The notes under the pieces were generated by a model. That model was not told the origin of the DNA. It worked only from the letters and a program-made list of their open reading frames with translations, and searched no databases. Positions 38,917-47,876 of a DNA stretch of 64,000 nt are shown here, piece by piece; the first letter of the stretch is position 1, and the number at the start of each line of letters is the position of its first letter. This stretch comes from Algorimicrobium algoritergicola (GTDB lineage Bacteria > Bacteroidota > Bacteroidia > Flavobacteriales > Flavobacteriaceae), in NCBI RefSeq assembly GCF_008086165.1, contig NZ_VSKL01000001.1, positions 310,001-374,000 on the forward strand, written 5' to 3'. Position numbers and translations under genes: made by a program.

Positions 38917-39987
38917 ATGAAGACAGCATTAACATATACACTTTTAATTTTATGTATTTTTATTACGGCTTGTAGTAAAGATGATTCAGAAGAATATGTT
39001 AATAAGCCAACGGCTCAACCTTTGGATATTCCGCCATTATTTGCGCAATTTATTATTAACCCTGTAATTCCCATTGATAATCCGCAAACCTTAGAAGGTA
39101 TTGCCCTTGGTAAAAAATTATTTTTTGATCCCTTACTGTCTGCTAATAATACTCAAGCATGTGCAACGTGCCACAGTCCACAAAATGCCTTTTCAGATAA
39201 TTCTCAATTTAGTATAGGTATTGACGGCATTCTTGGTAACAGAAATTCCATGCCACTATTTAATTTGGCTTGGAATTATGATGAAAAATTCTTTTGGGAT
39301 GGTCGCGTATTCAGTTTGGAGCATCAAGCGTTAGTCCCTGTGGAGGATCCTGTAGAAATGCATAATACATGGGAAACTGTAATTTCACGATTACAACAAC
39401 ATCCAGAATATCCAAATCTATTTAATAGTGCATTTGGTGATGGTATGATTACCAAAGAAAAAGCCACCAAGGCACTAGCGCAATTTGAACGTACGCTTAT
39501 TTCGGCCAATTCAAAATTTGACAATTATTTGTTAGGCGAAGCTACGTTAACACCGCAAGAAACCAATGGTTTAAATGTGTTTATGGATGAAACCCGAGGC
39601 GATTGCTTTCACTGCCATGGCAACCCCAACAATCCGCTATGGACCGATAATATGTTTCATAATAACGGTTTGGATGCAACCATAACCGATTTGGGACTTG
39701 GAGCCGTAACAGGAGACCCCGCTGATAACGGCAAATTCAAATCGCCATCCCTTCGTAATTTAGCATACACAGCCCCATTTATGCACGATGGTCGTTTTGC
39801 AACTTTAGACGATGTTATCAATCATTATAGTGAAGGCTTGCAAAATTCACCAACCATTGATCCGCTGATGAAAAAAGTAGCACAAGGTGGTGTGCAGCTT
39901 TCTACTCAAGACAAAGCGGATTTAAAAATATTTTTACTGACTCTATCAGATGCATCCTTTATTAATAATCCAGAGTTTCAAAATTAA
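38917..39987 (+). CDS. Diheme cytochrome c peroxidase/MauG/MbnH-like lipoprotein
   Basis: A 356-residue lipoprotein (lipobox TACS, Cys19). Two c-type haem sites are present: CATCH (Cys82, Cys85, His86) and CFHCH (Cys230, Cys233, His234), with the bCcP/MauG blocks LGKKLFFDPLLS, FSDNSQFSIG, NLAWNYDEKFFWDGR and the C-terminal SPSLRNLAYTAPFMHDGRF. Pairing with MbnP in one operon (10 bp apart) makes MbnH, a Trp-oxidising MauG relative, more likely than a plain hydrogen peroxide scavenger. The sequence alone does not show which. It is the last gene of the operon; the suf cluster follows after 182 bp. Confidence 0.9.
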   Translation: MKTALTYTLLILCIFITACSKDDSEEYVNKPTAQPLDIPPLFAQFIINPVIPIDNPQTLEGIALGKKLFFDPLLSANNTQACATCHSPQNAFSDNSQFSIGIDGILGNRNSMPLFNLAWNYDEKFFWDGRVFSLEHQALVPVEDPVEMHNTWETVISRLQQHPEYPNLFNSAFGDGMITKEKATKALAQFERTLISANSKFDNYLLGEATLTPQETNGLNVFMDETRGDCFHCHGNPNNPLWTDNMFHNNGLDATITDLGLGAVTGDPADNGKFKSPSLRNLAYTAPFMHDGRFATLDDVINHYSEGLQNSPTIDPLMKKVAQGGVQLSTQDKADLKIFLLTLSDASFINNPEFQN

Positions 39988-40130
39988 CTTCCTATAGAAA
40001 TTACCATTTAAATCACGTATTCTTTTCAAGATTATCCAATAGAAAATCAGGATAATTTTGCATAATTTTTATCTATGCATCTATCTGTTAATATCATGTT
40101 AGGTTATATGGTAATCCATGACATATATTG

Positions 40131-40138
40131 TATATTTG
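40131..40138 (+). promoter_or_regulatory. -7 element (TATATTTG) upstream of the suf cluster
   Basis: TATATTTG matches TAnnTTTG and lies 31 bases before the sufA-like ATG at 40170. This also argues against the longer frame start at 40128, which would overlap the promoter. Confidence 0.55.
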
Positions 40139-40169
40139 CATACTATTTAGAGTTAATCTAATTAAGACT

Positions 40170-40499
40170 ATGATAAAAGTATCTGAAACAGCAAAAAAGA
40201 AGGTCGTTCAATTAATGACGGAAGATGGCTATAATGCGGTAACCGACTACGTGCGCGTTGGTGTGAAAAGTGGTGGCTGCTCTGGTTTGTCTTACGATTT
40301 AAAATTTGACAAAGACCAAATAGATGGTGATAAAGTTTTTGAAGATAATGGTGTAAAAATCATTATTGATAAAAAAAGCTTTTTGTACCTCATTGGAACT
40401 ACCCTAGAGTATTCTGGCGGATTGAATGGTACTGGTTTTGTTTTTAATAATCCCAATGCAAATAGAACGTGTGGTTGTGGTGAAAGTTTTTCACTGTAA
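40170..40499 (+). CDS. Fe-S cluster A-type carrier (IscA/SufA/HesB family)
   Basis: A 109-residue A-type carrier that receives Fe-S clusters from the SufBCD scaffold and passes them on. The three conserved Cys are present: Cys37 in SGGCSG, and Cys101 and Cys103 in TCGCGESF. ATG 40170 (MIKVSETAKKK) matches the family start; the frame runs 14 codons further up into the promoter, which is unlikely. It is the first gene of the suf cluster, 51 bp before sufB. Confidence 0.93.
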   Translation: MIKVSETAKKKVVQLMTEDGYNAVTDYVRVGVKSGGCSGLSYDLKFDKDQIDGDKVFEDNGVKIIIDKKSFLYLIGTTLEYSGGLNGTGFVFNNPNANRTCGCGESFSL

Positions 40500-40550
40500 T
40501 AATCCCATCCTAACCTTCTCAAGTGGAAGGAATAAAAAAAGAAAATACAC

Positions 40551-41999
40551 ATGAGTAAATATACAGAGGACGATTTAAGAGAAGAATTAAAAACCAAGGA
40601 ATACGAATACGGTTTCTACACAGATATCCAATCCGATACCTTTCCTATTGGTTTAAATGAAGATGTTGTTCGTGCTATTTCAAAACGAAAAGAAGAACCT
40701 GAATGGATGACGGAATGGCGGTTAGAAGCCTTTCGCGTTTGGCAAGACATGATAGAACCTGAATGGGCTAACGTTCATTATCAGAAACCCGATTTTCAAG
40801 CCATATCCTACTATTCTGCTCCCAATAGCAAACCTAAATATGAAAGTTTAGATGAAGTGGATCCGGAATTACTGGAAACCTTTAAAAAATTAGGTATCTC
40901 TATTGATGAGCAAAAAAAAATAGCTAATGTAGCTATGGATGTTGTTATAGATTCCGTTTCGGTAGCAACAACCTTCAAGAAAACATTAGGTGAAAAAGGG
41001 ATTATTTTTATGAGTATTTCTGAAGCTATTCAAAAGCATCCAGAATTAGTCAGAAAACATTTAGGAACCGTTGTTCCACAAAAAGATAATTTTTATGCCG
41101 CTTTAAATTCAGCCGTATTTAGTGATGGTTCTTTCTGTTATATTCCAAAAGGCGTTCGTTGTCCAATGGAATTATCAACATATTTCAGAATAAATCAAGC
41201 TGGAACTGGTCAGTTTGAAAGAACATTGGTTATTGCAGACGAAGGTAGTTATGTAAGTTACCTAGAAGGTTGTACAGCACCAAGTCGTGATGAAAACCAA
41301 CTTCATGCAGCCGTTGTAGAATTAATTGCATTGGATGATGCTGAAATAAAATATTCAACCGTTCAAAACTGGTATCCAGGAAATGCGGAAGGTAAAGGTG
41401 GTGTTTTTAACTTTGTAACCAAACGTGGTATTTGCGAGAAAAACGCTAAAATATCATGGACACAAGTTGAAACAGGATCGGCTGTAACATGGAAATATCC
41501 AAGTTGTATTTTAAAAGGTGATAATTCTGTAGGTGAGTTTTACTCCATAGCAGTAACAAACAATCATCAACAAGCGGATACGGGAACCAAGATGATTCAT
41601 TTAGGAAAGAATACCAAGTCAACTATTATTTCTAAAGGTATTTCTGCTGGAAAATCACAAAACTCATATAGAGGTTTAGTTCAAATTAGCTCACGTGCAG
41701 AAAATGCGCGAAACTTTTCACAATGTGATAGTTTATTAATGGGTAATGAATGTGGCGCACATACCTTCCCATATATTGAAGCTAAAAATAAAACGGCCAT
41801 TATAGAACACGAAGCAACCACGAGTAAAATTGGTGAAGACCAAATATTTTATTGCAACCAACGTGGTATTGACACTGAAAAAGCCATTGCACTTATTGTA
41901 AATGGTTTTAGTAAAGAGGTGTTAAATAAACTTCCAATGGAATTTGCTGTAGAAGCTCAAAAACTGCTGGAAATTAGTTTAGAAGGTTCCGTGGGATAA
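40551..41999 (+). CDS. sufB: Fe-S cluster assembly protein SufB
   Basis: A 482-residue scaffold subunit of SufBC2D, where new Fe-S clusters form from sulfide delivered by SufS/SufE. Blocks typical of Suf[74 protein letters not shown]-like [11 protein letters not shown], and [10 protein letters not shown], which holds the Cys equivalent to the catalytic Cys405 of E. coli Suf[17 protein letters not shown] follows. Length fits. Order here is A-B-(lipoprotein)-C-D-S-(lipoprotein)-E-T. Confidence 0.97.
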   Translation: MSKYTEDDLREELKTKEYEYGFYTDIQSDTFPIGLNEDVVRAISKRKEEPEWMTEWRLEAFRVWQDMIEPEWANVHYQKPDFQAISYYSAPNSKPKYESLDEVDPELLETFKKLGISIDEQKKIANVAMDVVIDSVSVATTFKKTLGEKGIIFMSISEAIQKHPELVRKHLGTVVPQKDNFYAALNSAVFSDGSFCYIPKGVRCPMELSTYFRINQAGTGQFERTLVIADEGSYVSYLEGCTAPSRDENQLHAAVVELIALDDAEIKYSTVQNWYPGNAEGKGGVFNFVTKRGICEKNAKISWTQVETGSAVTWKYPSCILKGDNSVGEFYSIAVTNNHQQADTGTKMIHLGKNTKSTIISKGISAGKSQNSYRGLVQISSRAENARNFSQCDSLLMGNECGAHTFPYIEAKNKTAIIEHEATTSKIGEDQIFYCNQRGIDTEKAIALIVNGFSKEVLNKLPMEFAVEAQKLLEISLEGSVG

Positions 42000-42031
42000 A
42001 ATCAAATAATCAATCTTTTTAGTGATATTTT

Positions 42032-42463
42032 ATGAAAAAACTAGCCACACTTTTAATAGTATCTATTGTTTTTATTAGTTGTAAAAATGATAGTAAAACT
42101 GAAGAAACCATAATAGAAACAGAAGCTATTGATATGGATAGCCCAAATCGCACGAAAAAACAAAGCGATGGACTAACCTTATTAAAAGGCGAATTTGTTT
42201 ACTATTCAGATGCAGCTGTATTACAAACGCATCGCGAAGTTTATGGCGTTGTTATGGACGATAAAATGATGGAACTTAATAAGATGGCAGAAGCTTATAA
42301 AAAAGAACCAACAGATTACACCACAGTTTCCATCCGTGGAAAAGTAGTGCCAAAACCAGAAAACGAAGAAGGCTGGCCTTTTCGTGTAGAAATAAAAGAA
42401 ATTTTAAGTGTTTCAGCTTCAAACCCTGAAACCAATAATGTAGTAAAATTGGAATCCAAATAA
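42032..42463 (+). CDS. NlpE-C-OB-like lipoprotein inserted between sufB and sufC
   Basis: A 143-residue lipoprotein (MKKLATLLIVSIVFISCKND, lipobox FISC). The mature part resembles the C-terminal OB-fold domain of NlpE: LKGEFVYYSDAAVLQTH, a helix MMELNKMAEAYKKEP, and TTVSIRGKVVPKPENEEGW followed by VEIKEILSVS. NlpE is an outer-membrane lipoprotein that senses surface and copper stress in E. coli; homology is only suggested by pattern here. It lies 32 bp after sufB and just 2 bp before sufC, so it is translated from the suf transcript. Why an envelope lipoprotein sits in a cytoplasmic Fe-S operon is unclear. Confidence 0.75.
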   Translation: MKKLATLLIVSIVFISCKNDSKTEETIIETEAIDMDSPNRTKKQSDGLTLLKGEFVYYSDAAVLQTHREVYGVVMDDKMMELNKMAEAYKKEPTDYTTVSIRGKVVPKPENEEGWPFRVEIKEILSVSASNPETNNVVKLESK

Positions 42464-42464
42464 C

Positions 42465-43217
42465 ATGTTAAAAATAACTAATTTACACGCAAGTGTTAAC
42501 GATAAAGCCATTTTAAGAGGCATCAATTTAGAAGTAAACCCAGGTGAAGTTCACGCTATTATGGGTCCTAACGGATCTGGTAAAAGTACGCTAGCTTCTG
42601 TAATTGCGGGAAAAGAAGAATACGAAGTAACTGATGGTACCATCTCTTTAGGAGATGTTGTCATTGATGATTTAGCAGCTGAAGAGCGCGCTCATAAAGG
42701 TATTTTCTTATCCTTTCAATATCCTATTGAAATTCCAGGTGTTTCCGTTACCAATTTCATTAAAACGGCAATAAACGAAACACGTAAAGCGAAAGGTCTT
42801 GCAGATATGCCTGCCAAAGAGATGTTGAAATTAATTCGTGAGAAAGCAGAAATGCTAGAAATTGATAGAAAATTTTTATCACGTTCATTAAATGAAGGGT
42901 TTTCTGGTGGTGAGAAAAAACGTAATGAAATTTTTCAAATGGCTATGCTAGAACCTAAATTGGCTATTTTAGATGAAACCGATTCAGGACTAGATATTGA
43001 CGCCTTACGTATTGTTGCTAATGGTGTAAACAAACTTAAGAGTAAGGATAATGCTGTAATAGTTATTACGCATTACCAACGTTTATTGGATCATATTGTT
43101 CCAGATTTTGTTCATGTTTTACACGAAGGTCGTATTGTAAAAACAGGCGGAAAAGAATTAGCACATGAGCTTGAAGAAAAAGGTTACGACTGGATTAAGG
43201 AAGAAGTAAACGCATAA
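42465..43217 (+). CDS. sufC: Fe-S cluster assembly ATPase SufC
   Basis: A 250-residue ABC-type ATPase that drives SufB-SufD rearrangement during cluster assembly. Walker A GPNGSGKST, Q-loop FLSFQYPIEIPGV, signature FSGGEKKRNE, Walker B LAILDETDSGLDIDAL and the H-loop VITHYQR are all present. SufC's distinctive DETDSGLD and GGEKKRNE are conserved. It is soluble, not a transporter. The start is 2 bp after the upstream lipoprotein. Confidence 0.97.
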   Translation: MLKITNLHASVNDKAILRGINLEVNPGEVHAIMGPNGSGKSTLASVIAGKEEYEVTDGTISLGDVVIDDLAAEERAHKGIFLSFQYPIEIPGVSVTNFIKTAINETRKAKGLADMPAKEMLKLIREKAEMLEIDRKFLSRSLNEGFSGGEKKRNEIFQMAMLEPKLAILDETDSGLDIDALRIVANGVNKLKSKDNAVIVITHYQRLLDHIVPDFVHVLHEGRIVKTGGKELAHELEEKGYDWIKEEVNA

Positions 43218-43369
43218 ATTAGTTTGCAGTGTTCAATTGCAGTTTGCTAATGCATACTCAAACTGATCACGCCCATTAAAACGCTTTACAATTATAAAAT
43301 AGCAAACAGCCTTCTTTAGTAAGTTTAGGATTATTTGAAACTGAAAAAGAAAACTGAAAACTGAATTAC

Positions 43370-44683
43370 ATGGAATTAAAAGATAAATTAGTATCCTCAT
43401 TTATGGTATTGGAAGATCGGATTGATATCGATTCACCAGTGCATGATATTAGAAGTGAAGCAATAAAAACATTTGAAACTAACGGATTTCCTGGCAAAAA
43501 GGATGAAGATTGGAAATATACCTCGTTAAAAAGTGTCTTAAAGCATGATTATAGCGTATTCCCAAAACAGGAAAATGCATTAGATTATCAGGATGTTAAA
43601 AAGTATTTTATCCATGATATTGACACCTATAAAATTGTTTTTGTCGACGGAAAATATTCGTCGTATTTATCAGAAACAACACACGAAGGTATTGATGTTT
43701 GCCTCATGTCATCAGCTTTAAATAAGCCAAAATATCGCTTAATTATTGAAAATTATTTCAATAAAATAGCAACTAAAGATAGTGTTACCTCTTTGAATAC
43801 AGCCTTTTCGCAAGAAGGTGCTTATATTCATATTCCAAAAAATAAATTGGTTGCAAAACCTATTCAGATTATTCATTTTGCTACAGGCAACGAATCGGCT
43901 TTAATGTTACAGCCTCGAAATTTAATTGTGGTGGATGAAAATTCACATGTACAAATTATTGAGCGCCATCAAAGTTTAACAAAAAACCCTGTTTTAACCA
44001 ATAGCGTTACCGAAATTCATGCCAACAAACGTGCTATTGTTGATTATTATAAAATTCAAAATGACAATGATTATGCATCATTAATTGATAGTACTTTTAT
44101 CAATCAGAAGCGCGAAAGTCATGCCTCAGTACACACCTTTTCGTTTGGCGGGAAATTAACACGTAACAACCTGAATTTTTATCAAAATGGTGAGCGTATT
44201 GATTCTACACTAAAAGGCATTACAATTATTGGCAACAAACAGCATGTAGATCATAACACATTGGTACATCATATTGAGCCAAATTGCGAAAGTCACCAAG
44301 ATTATAAAGGTATTTTTGCAGATAGTTCTACAGGTGTTTTTAACGGAAAAGTGCTTGTCGATAAAGAAGCTCAAAAAACCAATGCGTTTCAAGCAAACAA
44401 CAATATTTTGCTGAGTGATAAAGCCAGTATCAACACCAAACCACAATTAGAAATTTTTGCTGACGATGTCAAATGTTCACACGGTTGTACTATTGGGCAA
44501 TTGGATGAAAGCGCTATGTTTTACATGCGTTCTCGTGGAATTCCCGAAAAGGAAGCCAAAGCATTACTTATGTTTGCGTTTAGTAACAACGTAATGAGTT
44601 CGGTGAAAATTCCTGAAATAAAAGAACGTATCACCAAAATTATTGCCAATAAATTAGGCGTAAATATTGGTTTCGATTTGTAG
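43370..44683 (+). CDS. sufD: Fe-S cluster assembly protein SufD
   Basis: A 437-residue partner of SufB in SufBC2D. Markers are the N-terminal GFPGKKDEDWKYTSLKS, HIPKNKLVAKPIQIIHFA, the beta-helix core, and the C-terminal CSHGCTIGQLDESAMFYMRSRG block (in two pieces), which is the SufD family signature. The start at ATG 43370 is after a 152-bp gap that holds no recognisable gene. Its role is iron acquisition and dimer formation with SufB. Length is normal. Confidence 0.95.
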   Translation: MELKDKLVSSFMVLEDRIDIDSPVHDIRSEAIKTFETNGFPGKKDEDWKYTSLKSVLKHDYSVFPKQENALDYQDVKKYFIHDIDTYKIVFVDGKYSSYLSETTHEGIDVCLMSSALNKPKYRLIIENYFNKIATKDSVTSLNTAFSQEGAYIHIPKNKLVAKPIQIIHFATGNESALMLQPRNLIVVDENSHVQIIERHQSLTKNPVLTNSVTEIHANKRAIVDYYKIQNDNDYASLIDSTFINQKRESHASVHTFSFGGKLTRNNLNFYQNGERIDSTLKGITIIGNKQHVDHNTLVHHIEPNCESHQDYKGIFADSSTGVFNGKVLVDKEAQKTNAFQANNNILLSDKASINTKPQLEIFADDVKCSHGCTIGQLDESAMFYMRSRGIPEKEAKALLMFAFSNNVMSSVKIPEIKERITKIIANKLGVNIGFDL

Positions 44684-44704
44684 TTAAAATAAAATCTAAA
44701 ATTA

Positions 44705-44751
44705 CGAATAATGGGAAATAAGTTTTTTTTGAAGCTATTTCCCGCTATTCG
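44705..44751 (+). terminator. Hairpin between sufD and sufS
   Basis: CGAATA-at-GGGAAATA pairs with TATTTCCC-gc-TATTCG around a 15-base loop with eight T. The T-run is in the loop, so this is probably not a classic terminator. It is followed by a TTTTTGC...GCAAAAAGG palindromic stretch at 44759-44780 resembling flavobacterial intergenic repeats. Confidence 0.45.
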
Positions 44752-44817
44752 CTAAATCTTTTTGCTAAAAAAGGCAAAAAGGATACCACTACTATCGGGG
44801 CTATTTAAAACAAAACT

Positions 44818-46032
44818 ATGTTTAACGCAGAAAAAATTAGACAAGATTTCCCCATTCTTCAAAGGCAAGTAAATGGTAAACCGTTAGTATATCTGGATAA
44901 TGCTGCCACTTCACAAACACCACAACAGGTTATTGATGTCATTGTAGATTATTATAGTAATTACAATGCTAATATTCATAGAGGCGTTCACACCTTAAGT
45001 CAAGAAGCTACGGATAAATACGAAGCTGGCAGACACACCATTCAAAAACATTTTAATGCCAAACATGCACATGAAATTATCATGACTGCAGGTACAACTC
45101 ATGGTATTAACTTGGTTGCCAATGGTTTCTCATCACTATTAAAAAAAGAGGATGAAATTATTGTTTCAGCATTAGAACATCATAGTAATATTGTGCCTTG
45201 GCAAATGTTATGCGAAAAAACAGGAGCCACTTTAAAGGTGATTCCTATGAATATGGCTGGCGAATTAATCATGGATGATTATGATACATTGCTTTCTAAA
45301 AACACCAAACTCGTTTTCGTAAATCATATTTCAAATGCTCTAGGAACCATCAATCCTATAGAAGAAATCATTACAAAAGCACATCAAGTTGGTGCAGCCG
45401 TTTTGGTAGATGGTGCACAAGCTTGCCCACATATAAAAGCTGATATGCAAGCCTTGGACGTTGATTTCTATGTAGCTTCAGCTCATAAAATGTGCGGACC
45501 AACAGGCGTTGGTTTCTTATATGGTAAAGAAGATTGGCTTAATAAATTACCACCTTATCAAGGTGGTGGTGAAATGATTGCCGAAGTAACATTTGAAAAA
45601 ACAACCTATGCAGATTTGCCGCATAAATTTGAAGCCGGAACACCCAATATTTGTGGTGGCATTGCTTTTGGAGCAGCCATTGATTATATGAACAACATTG
45701 GTTTTGATGCTATTGCAAAATATGAACATGAATTGTTAGAATATGCTACAGCCGAATTATTAAAAATAGAAGGCCTAAAAATTTATGGAACTGCCAAAAA
45801 TAAAACGTCAGTTATTTCCTTTAATTTGGAAGGAATCCATCCTTATGATATTGGTACACTTTTAGATAAAATGGGTATTGCAGTTCGTACAGGTCACCAT
45901 TGTGCGCAACCTATTATGAACTTTTATAATATTCCAGGAACAGTTAGAGCATCCTTTGCATTTTACAATACAAAAGCTGAAGTGGACGCTTTAGTTACAG
46001 GTGTTAAAAAAGCACAGATGATGTTAGCTTAA
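44818..46032 (+). CDS. sufS: Cysteine desulfurase SufS
   Basis: A 404-residue PLP enzyme that takes sulfur from cysteine for Fe-S assembly, with SufE as acceptor. PLP lysine Lys224 lies in SAHKMCGPTG, and the persulfide Cys362 in RTGHHCAQPIMNF. Other group II marks are YLDNAATSQTP, HRGVHTLSQEATD, ALEHHSNIVPWQ and GGGEMIAEVTFE. Length and order fit SufS rather than IscS. A 134-bp gap precedes it. Confidence 0.96.
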   Translation: MFNAEKIRQDFPILQRQVNGKPLVYLDNAATSQTPQQVIDVIVDYYSNYNANIHRGVHTLSQEATDKYEAGRHTIQKHFNAKHAHEIIMTAGTTHGINLVANGFSSLLKKEDEIIVSALEHHSNIVPWQMLCEKTGATLKVIPMNMAGELIMDDYDTLLSKNTKLVFVNHISNALGTINPIEEIITKAHQVGAAVLVDGAQACPHIKADMQALDVDFYVASAHKMCGPTGVGFLYGKEDWLNKLPPYQGGGEMIAEVTFEKTTYADLPHKFEAGTPNICGGIAFGAAIDYMNNIGFDAIAKYEHELLEYATAELLKIEGLKIYGTAKNKTSVISFNLEGIHPYDIGTLLDKMGIAVRTGHHCAQPIMNFYNIPGTVRASFAFYNTKAEVDALVTGVKKAQMMLA

Positions 46033-46086
46033 ATGCAGTTCAAGATATTAATGATCAGTTTGGCTTTCTTTTTGCAAGCGTATTAA
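46033..46086 (+). other. 17-codon signal-peptide-like mini-ORF after sufS
   Basis: ATG at 46033 follows directly on the sufS stop codon (TAA ATG) and reads MQFKILMISLAFFLQAY then TAA. It looks like the N-terminal signal peptide of a lost secreted protein or a small hydrophobic peptide. It ends 12 bases before the next gene's ATG. Could be decay debris; it is not supported further. Confidence 0.3.
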
Positions 46087-46098
46087 AAAACACACATT

Positions 46099-46896
46099 AT
46101 GAAATATATTAGCTTTCTTTTTATCAGTCTATTTATGGTTTCTTGTGGGACTTGTAAAAACGCTTCTGCTATGAGTAAACAAACACCACTATCCGGTAAT
46201 TATATTATTTCCGCAGTGGGAGAAAACGCCTTAATTGATGAAAATCTAAACATTATGTTTAACCTAGAAACTAATATGGTTGCAGGTTTTTCAGGTTGCA
46301 ATCAGTTTTCTGGTAGTTATTCATCTACGGATTCTGGATTAGAATTCGGACTATTAGCCAGCACACGAAAAATGTGTCGTCCAGAAGCAAATACAATAGA
46401 ACAAAGCGTTCTAAAAGCATTGAATGAAACCAGTCGTTTTTCAGAAGAAAACGGCGTAATTTCTTTTTATAATGAAGAAGGAACCGTTTTAATTACCATG
46501 GATAAATCAGAAACTTCAGACACCGAAAAAATGAGTGATCAAAAAGAATTTCAGGTAGAATATATGGCTATTTCTCGTGGTTATTATTTAACGATTAACT
46601 ATGAAAATAAAAGTATATCATTTCAAAAAGACCGAACTTCTGAAACGCAAATTAAATCGCTTTCAGAAACCGAAATAACATCAATAGAAAACAAAATAGC
46701 CGCTTTAAATTTAGAAACGCTTGAAACTTTGGAGCCGCCTTCTAAAGCACATCAATATGATGGTGCTGCTGGAGCCACATTAAAAATCACGAAAAATGGC
46801 ACAGACTATCGTACGCCAACTTTTGATGCTGGCAAACCTCCAAAAGCCATTGAAGCGCTGGTTTCAGAATTAATTGCCCATACTGAAAAGCAGTAA
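46099..46896 (+). CDS. META-domain lipoprotein
   Basis: A 265-residue lipoprotein (signal MKYISFLFISLFMVSCGT). Residues ~28-130 are a META/DUF306 domain (HslJ-like): LSGNYIISAVG, NMVAGFSGCNQFSGSY and STRKMCRP, where the G-C-N and the later Met-x-Cys are typical. META proteins of E. coli (HslJ) are linked to novobiocin and heat response. The second half (ISRGYYLTINYENKSISFQ ... YRTPTFDAGKPPKAIEALVSEL) is a separate unnamed region. It interrupts sufS and sufE; a promoter for sufE lies right after it, so it may share the suf transcript from upstream. Confidence 0.88.
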   Translation: MKYISFLFISLFMVSCGTCKNASAMSKQTPLSGNYIISAVGENALIDENLNIMFNLETNMVAGFSGCNQFSGSYSSTDSGLEFGLLASTRKMCRPEANTIEQSVLKALNETSRFSEENGVISFYNEEGTVLITMDKSETSDTEKMSDQKEFQVEYMAISRGYYLTINYENKSISFQKDRTSETQIKSLSETEITSIENKIAALNLETLETLEPPSKAHQYDGAAGATLKITKNGTDYRTPTFDAGKPPKAIEALVSELIAHTEKQ

Positions 46897-46900
46897 ATAA

Positions 46901-46931
46901 TTGAATAGCTGCATTACTTATTGTATTTTTG
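46901..46931 (+). promoter_or_regulatory. Promoter of sufE (TTG-N20-TATTTTTG)
   Basis: TTG at 46901-46903 and TATTTTTG at 46924-46931 are 20 bases apart, matching the Bacteroidota promoter. The second element overlaps the TTG that would be an upstream start for sufE, which supports ATG 46941. Confidence 0.65.
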
Positions 46932-46940
46932 TATAAAATT

Positions 46941-47369
46941 ATGACGATGGAAATTGAAGACATACAAAACGAAATTATAGACGAATTCTCCATGTTTGAG
47001 GATTGGGAAGAACGCTATCAATACATGATTGATTTAGGCAAAGATTTACCCTTAATTAATGCGCAATATAAAACCGATGACAACCTCATATCCGGTTGCC
47101 AAAGTAAAGTTTGGGTTCATGCGGATTTGGTTGACAATAAAATTGTTTTCACAGCAGATAGTGATGCTATTATCACCAAAGGTATTATTGCTATTCTTAT
47201 TCGTGCGTTTTCAAATCAGGCACCAAAAGATATAATAGAAGCAAATACAGCTTTTATTGATGATATTGGATTAAAAGATCATTTATCACCAACGCGAGCT
47301 AACGGTTTAGTTAGCATGATAAAACAATTAAAAATGTACGCCATTGCGTATCAAACACAGCTTAATTAA
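46941..47369 (+). CDS. sufE: SufE sulfur acceptor protein
   Basis: A 142-residue protein that accepts persulfide sulfur from SufS. The acceptor Cys53 is in ISGCQSKVWV; the N-terminus IEDIQNEIIDEFSMFEDWEER followed by MIDLGKDLP is the family mark. Start ATG 46941 is chosen; a second ATG two codons on (46947, MEIEDIQ) is possible, and the longer TTG start at 46929 overlaps a promoter element. It follows the META lipoprotein and precedes sufT by 69 bp. Confidence 0.95.
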   Translation: MTMEIEDIQNEIIDEFSMFEDWEERYQYMIDLGKDLPLINAQYKTDDNLISGCQSKVWVHADLVDNKIVFTADSDAIITKGIIAILIRAFSNQAPKDIIEANTAFIDDIGLKDHLSPTRANGLVSMIKQLKMYAIAYQTQLN

Positions 47370-47438
47370 TTTAAACTGTAATAGTTGATTTGTTTAAACG
47401 ACAAATCATAGTAAGCAATCAACTTAACAACAAAAAAG

Positions 47439-47762
47439 ATGAGTGAAACAATAGATACAACAGCATTAGGCGAACAAATAGTTCGCGTTATTAAAACCAT
47501 ATTCGATCCAGAAATCCCTGTAGATATTTACGAATTAGGATTAATTTACGACGTATTCGTTAATGAAGATTGCGATGTTAAAATCCTAATGACCTTAACA
47601 ACACCCAATTGTCCCGTAGCGGAAACGTTGCCCTTAGAAGTTGAAGAGAAAGTAAAATCCATTGACAGCGTAAAATCTGCCGAAGTTGAAATTACCTTTG
47701 ATCCACCTTGGACACAGGAATTAATGAGCGAAGAAGCCAAGTTAGAATTAGGTATGCTTTAA
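47439..47762 (+). CDS. sufT: SUF assembly protein SufT (DUF59/MIP18 domain)
   Basis: A 107-residue DUF59 protein helping Fe-S maturation or delivery. Core: IFDPEIPVDIYELGLIYDV, MTLTTPNCPVAETLP with the conserved Cys, and VEITFDPPWTQELMSEEAK. Length and the WTxxMMSExAK-like end match SufT of Bacteroidota suf operons. The next gene, an ABC exporter, starts 115 bp away. Confidence 0.93.
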   Translation: MSETIDTTALGEQIVRVIKTIFDPEIPVDIYELGLIYDVFVNEDCDVKILMTLTTPNCPVAETLPLEVEEKVKSIDSVKSAEVEITFDPPWTQELMSEEAKLELGML

Positions 47763-47876
47763 ACAGCAATTTCGCGTCATACTTTTTTGATTATTTAGAT
47801 CATTTTTTAGAAACCTAGAATTATATTTTTAAAGCTGGAATCTTGAACTTTCAATCTTGAACCCTTAACCTAACGC

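Noticed and set aside
46929-46940. TTG start for sufE
   Set aside because: Overlaps a TATTTTTG promoter element with TTG 20 bases upstream; ATG 46941 preferred.
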